Positions 1 through 6,072 of a stretch of 6,072 nt of DNA are shown here, piece after piece. The DNA is taken from the NCBI GenBank assembly GCA_026387805.1, contig JAPLKY010000455.1, forward strand, positions 1-6,072, given 5' to 3'. The position numbers were made by a program, and so were the translations under genes. The DNA comes from Candidatus Krumholzibacteriia bacterium. Lineage in GTDB: Bacteria; Krumholzibacteriota; Krumholzibacteriia; Krumholzibacteriales; Krumholzibacteriaceae. The notes beneath the pieces were generated by a model. That model was given only the letters and a program-made list of their open reading frames with translations. It had not been told where the DNA came from and did not search any database. Each line of letters starts with the position of its first letter. The first letter of the stretch is position 1.

Positions 1-765
1 CGCGGCGACGATGCGGGATTACTGCGCGGACGTCGTTCTCAAGGGACCGGGGAAGAAGGCGGCGGTGAACGGCATCGCGGTCGCGGGAAAGACGGGAACG
101 TCGCAAAAGGTCGTGGGCGGCGGCTACCAGGACGGGAAGTACGTCGTGAGCTTCATCGGCTTCGCGCCGGCCCGCGATCCCCGTATCGTGTGCATGGTCG
201 TGCTCGACGAGCCCGTGTATCCCTATTACTGGGGCGGGGAATCCTCGGCGATCGTTTTCGGCAAGATCGTCGAGGGTATCAACCTTTCGACCGATCTTTT
301 CTATGACGCGTCGAGCGCGAACATAGCGGCCGGCGGCAAAACGGACGAGTCGAGGCGCGTGCCGAACTTCCTTCGCCTCTCGACGGACGAGGCGATCGAT
401 CTCGCCTCGGATCGCGGTCTGACCGTGCAATGCCCGAGCGTCAAGGGGATCGTCTTCTCGCAGACCCCCGATCCCGGCACTCTGGTCGGCCGCAGGGAAA
501 CGGTAAAGCTCATGGTTCGCGCCGCGGGAGCGGAATCCGAATCGTCGCGGAGCGTCCCCGACGTCGCGGGATTGTCGATCCGTGAAGCGCGGAGGCTGCT
601 CCTCTCGTGCGGCCTCGACTGCATCGTGCGCGGCTTCGGAATCGTCGAGCGTCAGGATCCGCCGGCGGGAGCGTTTCTTTCCCGGCTCGGCAGGGTGATA
701 CTGATCTGCAATCCGCGGAGCGAGGAACCGGTTCGGACCGCCGAGCGAACGAACGGAGCACTGGA

Positions 766-769
<4 letters not shown>
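1..769 (+). CDS. ftsI: FtsI-type class B penicillin-binding protein with two C-terminal PASTA domains, 5'-truncated
   Basis: This is the C-terminal part of a septal peptidoglycan D,D-transpeptidase; the reading frame (codons from base 2) is open to the left edge, so the N-terminus, membrane anchor, active-site serine and SxN motif lie outside the window. The end of the transpeptidase domain is clear: AGKTGTSQK at 83-109 is the conserved KTG box of the penicillin-binding fold, followed by the FIGFAPARDPRIV strand region. After a linker come two PASTA domains, about 359-517 (starting VPNFLRLSTDEAI, ending in a QTPDPGTLV turn) and 554-709 (VPDVAGLSIREA, QDPPAG turn), then a short polar tail. PASTA domains are known from PBP2x, SpoVD and Ser/Thr kinases of Gram-positives and from FtsI of some other phyla. 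The position directly before murE is the standard dcw place for ftsI. SpoVD-like naming would be an alternative in a spore former, but nothing here points to sporulation. Confidence 0.93.
359..517 (+). other. PASTA domain 1 of FtsI
   Basis: This is the first PASTA unit in the ftsI reading frame. It begins VPNFLRLSTDEAIDLA, the usual P-x-hydrophobic-x-x-S/T-x-x-E-A opening plus helix, and continues with a GLTVQ strand and a QTPDPGTLV turn before the closing strand VKLMV. The pattern of one helix and three strands fits the family. Boundaries are approximate. Confidence 0.85.
554..709 (+). other. PASTA domain 2 of FtsI
   Basis: This is the second PASTA unit. It begins VPDVAGLSIREARRLL, followed by GLDCIV and a QDPPAG turn, and ends in RVILIC. 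VPD-hydrophobic-x-G-x-S/T-x-x-E-A and Q-x-P-x-x-G are the family hallmarks and both are present. It lies 36 bases after domain 1, separated by a serine- and glutamate-rich linker. Confidence 0.87.
755..758 (+). promoter_or_regulatory. Shine-Dalgarno site of murE
   Basis: GGAG lies inside the ftsI 3' end with 7 bases between it and the TTG at 766. This spacing is what fixes the murE start at 766 rather than at an upstream in-frame GTG (607). Confidence 0.75.
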
Positions 770-2250
<1,481 letters not shown>

Positions 2251-2260
2251 ACTGCGATGG

Positions 2261-3649
2261 GTGGCGGACGCTCTCCATGCCGCGGGTTACCGCGGAGGGG
2301 ATCCGGGCGCCGGCGCGATCGAAGGAGTCTCGATCGACACGAGAGAAGACTGCGCGCGCCGGCTCTTCATCGCCCTGAAGGGCTCGCTCGCCGACGGTCA
2401 CGATTACCTCGGCGCGGCGATCGGGAAGGGAGCGGCGGCGCTTCTGGTCGTCTCCGGCAGGAAAGCCGAAGCCGCGCGAATCGCGGGGCCGATTCCCGTT
2501 TTCGACGTGAAGGATACGCTCGCCGGTCTTCAGACCCTCGCCGCGGCGTATCGCGCGCTCGTGAGCCCGCGCGTGATCGCCGTCACGGGGAGCAGCGGAA
2601 AAACGGGAACGAAGGATCTCATCGCCGCGATCGTCGGGAAGCGCTTCAACGTTCACGCGACGCCGGGGAATCTGAACAATCACATCGGGCTCCCACTCAC
2701 GATTCTCGGCATGGACGGGAGCGAGGATATCTGCGTGACGGAGATGGGAGCCAACCATCGAAGGGAGATCAAGACGCTCGCCGGCATCGCAAAACCCGAT
2801 ATCGGCGTCGTGACGAACGTCGGTCCGGCGCATCTCGAGCACTTCGGCTCGCTCAGGGGAGTCGCGGCCGCCAAGGCGGAGCTGCTCGAGGCGCTCCCGG
2901 GAGAGGGAACCGCGGTGCTTCCCGCCGACGACGAGTTCGTCGATTTTCTCCTGGAGCGCACGAAGGCGCGCACCCTCACCTTCGGTTTCTCGGAGCGCGC
3001 CGATCGCCGGATCGCGGATCTCGAGAAGCGCGAATCGGGCGGCTACCGGTTCCGCGTCGGCGACATCGGCCTCGAGATCGCGCGCTACGGAAGGCATCAC
3101 GTTCTCAACGCGGCCGCCGCGGCGGTCGTCGGCTCGATCATCGGCGTCTCTCCCGAAGAGATCGCCTCCGCCGTTCTCGAAGCGCCCGTGCATTCGGGAC
3201 GGGGCGTGCTCCTCGATCTCGAGGGCATCCTGCTCTTCGACGAAACCTACAACTCGAATCCGGCCTCTCTGAGGGCCGCCGTCGAGGCCTTCATGGAGAT
3301 TCCGGTGCGGGGGAGGCGCTGGCTCGTGCTCGGCGACATGCTCGAGCTCGGACCTTCGAGTGGAGATCTGCACCGGGAATCGGGCGTCTACTGCGGTCGG
3401 GCGAAGGTCGACGGCATCTTCACGATCGGCGCCGAAACGGTCGAGCTCAACCGGGCGGCCGCCGAGCAGCGGAAATCGCCCGAGCACATAACGCACTTTC
3501 TCGACACGGCGAAGCTTGCCGCGTACCTGAACGAGCTTCTCGCGCCGGGGGACGCCGTCCTCGTCAAGGGTTCGAGAGGAATGCGCATGGAGAAGATCAT
3601 CGAATCGATCGGAAAGGCGCGCGACGCCTCGCCGCGGAGGGTCGACTGA
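2261..3649 (+). CDS. murF: UDP-N-acetylmuramoyl-tripeptide--D-alanyl-D-alanine ligase
   Basis: This cytoplasmic Mur ligase attaches D-Ala-D-Ala to the UDP-MurNAc-tripeptide made by MurE and completes the nucleotide precursor used by MraY. Counted from GTG 2261 the product is 462 residues (E. coli MurF is 452). Visible motifs in order are VSIDTRE (23-29) and LFIALKG (35-41) of the N-terminal domain, the P-loop VTGSSGKTGTKD (108-119), EMGANHRREI (161-170), VTNVGPAHLEHFGS (184-197) with K205 as the likely carbamylated lysine, DETYNSNPASLRAA (327-340), VLGDMLELG (356-364), and VKGSRGMRMEKII (435-447). DETYNSNP and VLGDMLELG are MurF-specific. The 5' end is uncertain. GTG 2261 has no good ribosome binding site, while the frame stays open upstream and reads RAELRWVADAL, a MurF-like first strand and helix, from an ATC at 2240 behind a strong ribosome binding site. 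That start would add 7 residues and overlap murE by 11 bases. The 3' end overlaps mraY by one base. Confidence 0.95.
   Translation: MADALHAAGYRGGDPGAGAIEGVSIDTREDCARRLFIALKGSLADGHDYLGAAIGKGAAALLVVSGRKAEAARIAGPIPVFDVKDTLAGLQTLAAAYRALVSPRVIAVTGSSGKTGTKDLIAAIVGKRFNVHATPGNLNNHIGLPLTILGMDGSEDICVTEMGANHRREIKTLAGIAKPDIGVVTNVGPAHLEHFGSLRGVAAAKAELLEALPGEGTAVLPADDEFVDFLLERTKARTLTFGFSERADRRIADLEKRESGGYRFRVGDIGLEIARYGRHHVLNAAAAAVVGSIIGVSPEEIASAVLEAPVHSGRGVLLDLEGILLFDETYNSNPASLRAAVEAFMEIPVRGRRWLVLGDMLELGPSSGDLHRESGVYCGRAKVDGIFTIGAETVELNRAAAEQRKSPEHITHFLDTAKLAAYLNELLAPGDAVLVKGSRGMRMEKIIESIGKARDASPRRVD
3636..3641 (+). promoter_or_regulatory. Shine-Dalgarno site of mraY
   Basis: GGAGGG lies in the last codons of murF, with 7 bases between it and ATG 3649. 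It supports this start against the in-frame open stretch that extends far upstream through murF. Confidence 0.8.
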
Positions 3650-4734
3650 TGCTGTACTGGCTCCTGTATCCGCTCCGCGATCACTTCTTCGCGTTCAACG
3701 TGTTCCGGTACATCACGTTCCGTTCCGCGTACGCGATGGTCACGGCGCTCCTCATCTGTTTCGTTTTCGGACCGTTCTTCATCCGCAGGCTCCGGAAGCT
3801 GCAGATAGGCCAGCGCATCCGGAGCGAGGTGCCCGAAAGCCATCAGGAGAAGGAGGGCACCCCGACGATGGGAGGCATCCTCATCATCGCCGCGACCGTC
3901 GTACCGACGCTCCTCTGGGGAAACCTGGCCAATCCCTATATCCAGGTGGCGATCGTGGTCACGCTCTGGACGGGTCTCATCGGTTTCGTCGACGACTATC
4001 TGCGCGTCGTGAAGAAGACCGAGAAGGGTCTCATCGGGCGCTACAAGCTCCTCGGACAGTTCGTATTCGGCGCCGCGCTCGGCGTGTTTCTCTACATGCA
4101 TCCGCTCGTGCGCGAGGGCGCGACCGAGAGCGCCGTGCCGTTTCTCAAGAACTATTCGATCGAGTGGGGGCTCCTGTACATACCGTTCGTGATATTCGTT
4201 ATCATGGGCTCGTCGAACGCGGTGAACCTCACGGACGGACTCGACGGGCTCGCCTCGGGCGCCTCGGCCTTCAGCTTCTTCGCGTTCGCGGCGCTCGCCT
4301 ATCTGAGCGGTCACAAGACCTTCGCCGGGTACCTCCACATTCCGTACATGCCCGGCTGCGGCGAGCTCACCGTGTACTGTCTGTCGGTGGTCGGCGCCTC
4401 TCTCGGCTTCCTCTGGTACAACTCGCACCCCGCCCAGATCTTCATGGGGGACACGGGCTCCCTCTCGCTCGGCGGGGCGCTCGGGACGGTCGCGGTGCTG
4501 CTCAAGAAGGAGCTGCTCCTCGTCATCATCGGGGGCATCTTCGTCGCCGAGGCGGTGTCCGTGATCCTGCAGGTGGGATCCTACAAGCTCACGGGAAAAC
4601 GGATATTCAACATGGCTCCCATTCACCACCATTTCGAGCTCAAGGGGTGGCGGGAGGAAAAGGTAGTCGTGCGGTTCTGGATCGTAGCCGCGCTGCTCGC
4701 GCTTTTGAGCATCAGCACGCTCAAGCTGCAGTAG
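3649..4734 (+). CDS. mraY: Phospho-N-acetylmuramoyl-pentapeptide-transferase
   Basis: This integral membrane enzyme transfers phospho-MurNAc-pentapeptide from UDP to undecaprenyl phosphate, making lipid I on the cytoplasmic face. The 361-residue length equals the family norm (E. coli 360). About ten hydrophobic segments can be seen, near residues 27-45, 74-91, 97-114, 133-150, 173-187, 200-219, 240-256, 270-286, 288-308 and 340-357. Diagnostic motifs are all intact: EGTPTMGG (69-76), the aspartate pair in GFVDDYLRV (112-120; D115, D116), NAVNLTDGLDGL (190-201), FMGDTGSLSLGG (265-276) with catalytic D268, and the histidine triad in APIHHHFE (323-330). The pentapeptide made by MurF in the preceding gene is its substrate. 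The ATG shares one base with the murF stop (TGATG) and follows a strong ribosome binding site, so translation is probably coupled. Codon use is like that of its neighbours. Confidence 0.98.
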   Translation: MLYWLLYPLRDHFFAFNVFRYITFRSAYAMVTALLICFVFGPFFIRRLRKLQIGQRIRSEVPESHQEKEGTPTMGGILIIAATVVPTLLWGNLANPYIQVAIVVTLWTGLIGFVDDYLRVVKKTEKGLIGRYKLLGQFVFGAALGVFLYMHPLVREGATESAVPFLKNYSIEWGLLYIPFVIFVIMGSSNAVNLTDGLDGLASGASAFSFFAFAALAYLSGHKTFAGYLHIPYMPGCGELTVYCLSVVGASLGFLWYNSHPAQIFMGDTGSLSLGGALGTVAVLLKKELLLVIIGGIFVAEAVSVILQVGSYKLTGKRIFNMAPIHHHFELKGWREEKVVVRFWIVAALLALLSISTLKLQ

Positions 4735-4742
4735 CGGATCGA

Positions 4743-4747
4743 AGAGG
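4743..4747 (+). promoter_or_regulatory. Weak Shine-Dalgarno site of murD
   Basis: AGAGG lies in the 15-base gap between mraY and murD. It is only 2 bases from ATG 4750 but 11 bases from the in-frame ATG 4759, so it does not clearly decide between these two starts. Starting at 4759 would drop three residues. Confidence 0.4.
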
Positions 4748-4749
4748 AT

Positions 4750-6072
4750 ATGGCGAATATGACGCAGCGGATCGATTACAACGGCAAGCGGGTGCTCGTC
4801 CTCGGACTCGCGCGGAGCGGCATCGCGGCGATGCGTCTCCTTCGCGCCGAGGGCGCAACGGTGATCGGCGCCGACGAAAATGCCGCGGTGGAGATTCCGT
4901 CCGAGCTCGCGGGAGCGGATCTTCATCGCGGCGCCTTTGACGAGAGGCTCCTCGATCGCGTCGACGAGGTCGTCGTGAGCCCCGGCATCGCGATCGATCA
5001 TCCGCTCATGCTCGCTGCGCGTTCCCGCGGCGTCGCGCTCGCGAGCGAGCTCGAGGTCGCGGCGCGTTTCGCGCGCGCCCGGCTCGTCGGCGTGACGGGC
5101 ACGAACGGCAAATCGACGACCGTCACGATGATCGGCGAGCTGCTGAAGGCGGCGGGACGTCGCGCGATCGTCTGCGGCAACGTGGGGCTGCCCTTCTCGT
5201 CGGTCGTGAAGGATCTCGGGCCCGAGGATTTCTTCGTTCTCGAGATATCGAGTTTCCAGCTCGAGACGATTACGACGTTTCACCCGGAGGTCGCGGGCAT
5301 CCTCAATCTCACCCCGGACCATCTCGACCGGTACCACGACGTCGAGGATTACTACCGGTTCAAGGAGCGAATCGTCGAGAACTGCGGCGCACGGGACTCA
5401 TTCTTCTACAATGCCCTCGATCGCCGGTGCGCCGCGATCGCGCGACGCTTCGCCGGGAGGTCCGTCCCGTTCTCGTCCGCCGGTCCCGTCGAGGGCGGCG
5501 TGTATCTCGACGGAGACGATCGGCTCGTTCGCGAGCGCGACGGAAAACGCGAAGCACTCCTCGAGCGGAGCGAGCTCGGAGTCATCGGCGTGCACAACGT
5601 GGAGAACGCGCTTGCGGCGGTTGCGGCGCTCGCGCCCTTCGACGTGAGCGCGTCCGCATGCCGAAAGGCTCTCTCGGAATTCACCGGGCTTCCGCACCGG
5701 ATGGAGAAGGTCGCGGTCGTGCGAGGGGTAACCTACTATAACGATTCGAAGGGCACGAACGTCGAGGCGACGATGATGTCGCTGAAGGGTCTCGATCGGC
5801 CGACGGTCCTCATCGCGGGCGGGCACGACAAGGGCGGGGATTTCACGAAGCTCATTCCCATGCTCGCGCGCGTGAAGGCGATCGTCACGATCGGCGAGGC
5901 GGCGCCTCTCATCGAGGAGGCGCTCGGATCGGTCGTTCCGATCGCGCGCGCGGCGACGATGCAGGACGCGGTCGAGACCGCGGCGCGAACCGCGCAGGCC
6001 GGCGAGCTCGTGCCAGGTCTGCCCGGCGTCGGTGGAGCGAAACAACGCGGCGTCCTCGACCCCGGCGTAGAC
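4750..6072 (+). CDS. murD: UDP-N-acetylmuramoylalanine--D-glutamate ligase, 3' end missing; MurD homology ends at about 6012
   Basis: This cytoplasmic Mur ligase adds D-Glu to UDP-MurNAc-L-Ala, the step before MurE. The frame is open to the right edge (441 codons). Motifs in order are VLVLGLARSG (15-24) of the UDP-binding N-terminal domain, VVSPGIAIDHP (75-85), the P-loop GVTGTNGKST (114-123), EISSFQLE (165-172), NLTPDHLDRY (186-195), K205 in YRFKERI as the likely carbamylated lysine, GVHNVENALAA (280-290), GLPHRME (313-319), YYNDSKGTN (329-337) and AGGHDKGGDF (356-365). These are the full set up to the late C-terminal domain. MurD should then show a stretch like VLLSPACASFD after GELV (residues 418-421). 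Here PGLPGVGGAKQRG follows instead, unlike any MurD, and the opposite strand of this tail encodes an Asp-box repeat. I infer that real murD sequence stops near 6012, with roughly 30-35 residues missing. The start is ATG 4750, with ATG 4759 equally possible. Confidence 0.94.
   Translation, partial: MANMTQRIDYNGKRVLVLGLARSGIAAMRLLRAEGATVIGADENAAVEIPSELAGADLHRGAFDERLLDRVDEVVVSPGIAIDHPLMLAARSRGVALASELEVAARFARARLVGVTGTNGKSTTVTMIGELLKAAGRRAIVCGNVGLPFSSVVKDLGPEDFFVLEISSFQLETITTFHPEVAGILNLTPDHLDRYHDVEDYYRFKERIVENCGARDSFFYNALDRRCAAIARRFAGRSVPFSSAGPVEGGVYLDGDDRLVRERDGKREALLERSELGVIGVHNVENALAAVAALAPFDVSASACRKALSEFTGLPHRMEKVAVVRGVTYYNDSKGTNVEATMMSLKGLDRPTVLIAGGHDKGGDFTKLIPMLARVKAIVTIGEAAPLIEEALGSVVPIARAATMQDAVETAARTAQAGELVPGLPGVGGAKQRGVLDPGVD
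5992..6012. other. Probable chimeric junction between murD and an Asp-box repeat gene
   Basis: These 21 bases can be read as MurD on the + strand (AQAGELV) and as the continuation of the Asp-box protein on the - strand (HELAGLR). The stretch holds two short palindromes, GCCGGC at 5998-6003 and CGAGCTCG at 6003-6010. Left of it only the + strand makes a known protein; right of it only the - strand does. This is what an inverted join at a short shared sequence looks like. Whether it arose in the assembly or in the genome cannot be told from the window. Confidence 0.6.
6013..6072 (-). CDS. Fragment of an Asp-box (BNR/sialidase-like) repeat protein
   Basis: Reading the reverse complement from the right edge gives VYAGVEDAALFRSTDAGQ followed by TW. 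This contains S-T-D-A-G-Q-T-W, a perfect match to the Asp-box consensus S-x-D-x-G-x-T-W, preceded by a strand typical of these beta-propeller blades. Asp-box repeats occur in sialidases, glycosyl hydrolases and many WD40/YVTN/BNR-like repeat proteins of unknown role. The fragment is open beyond the right edge, which is its upstream side. On its downstream side it runs into the join at 5992-6012, after which the same frame only mirrors murD. Only about 20 residues are visible, so the specific function cannot be given. It has no expected place inside a dcw cluster. Confidence 0.62.

Noticed and set aside
2257..3648. Apparent N-terminal extension of mraY by 464 codons from an ATG at 2257
   Set aside because: The extension is an out-of-frame arginine-rich reading of murF. 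MraY has its normal length and a strong ribosome binding site when started at 3649.
4735..4749. Possible promoter or terminator between mraY and murD
   Set aside because: The gap is 15 bases and has no hairpin, T-run or promoter-like hexamers, only a weak ribosome binding site.
3388..5337. A 649-codon open frame on the - strand across murF, mraY and murD
   Set aside because: It lies antisense to three well-identified genes and its translation is low-complexity, rich in Arg, Glu, Asp and His, with no recognisable domain. High-GC codon use commonly keeps the antisense frame open.
5398..6045. A 215-codon - strand open frame that begins with the Asp-box
   Set aside because: Only its first residues, to about 5992, look like protein sequence. 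The remainder is a shadow of murD, so it is not a real 215-residue gene; the Asp-box part is reported as a fragment.

Overview
The window is a stretch of a division and cell wall (dcw) gene cluster from a high-GC bacterium. All recognisable genes but one fragment are on the + strand, in the order ftsI (3' part) - murE - murF - mraY - murD (3' end incomplete). The organism cannot be named from this alone. The MurE carries the DNPR signature of meso-diaminopimelate-adding enzymes, so a meso-DAP peptidoglycan is predicted. The FtsI-type penicillin-binding protein ends in two PASTA domains. Together with the strong GC bias, this suggests a deep-branching or candidate-phylum bacterium rather than a gammaproteobacterium; that is inference with low confidence.

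Layout: bases 1-769 hold the transpeptidase C-terminus (KTG motif) and two PASTA domains of FtsI. murE (766-2250) starts on a TTG that overlaps the ftsI stop. murF (2261-3649, possibly starting at 2240 on an ATC codon) follows murE closely. mraY (3649-4734) starts on the last base of the murF stop. murD begins 15 bases after mraY and runs toward the right edge. No gap exceeds about 15 bases, and I see no promoter, terminator, RNA gene, CRISPR array or mobile element. The genes look like one translationally coupled transcription unit that begins upstream of the window.

The products act in sequence. MurE adds the third residue and MurF the D-Ala-D-Ala to UDP-MurNAc-peptide. MurD adds D-Glu one step before MurE. 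MraY moves the finished pentapeptide precursor onto undecaprenyl phosphate at the membrane. FtsI cross-links the exported product at the septum.

The one real anomaly is at the right end. MurD homology stops at about base 6012, and the last 60 bases read on the - strand as a textbook Asp-box (BNR) repeat. The two meet over a 21-base stretch compatible with both genes, which looks like a chimeric assembly join or, less likely, a real rearrangement. I found no evidence for a new biological system; the rest is an ordinary, intact dcw segment.
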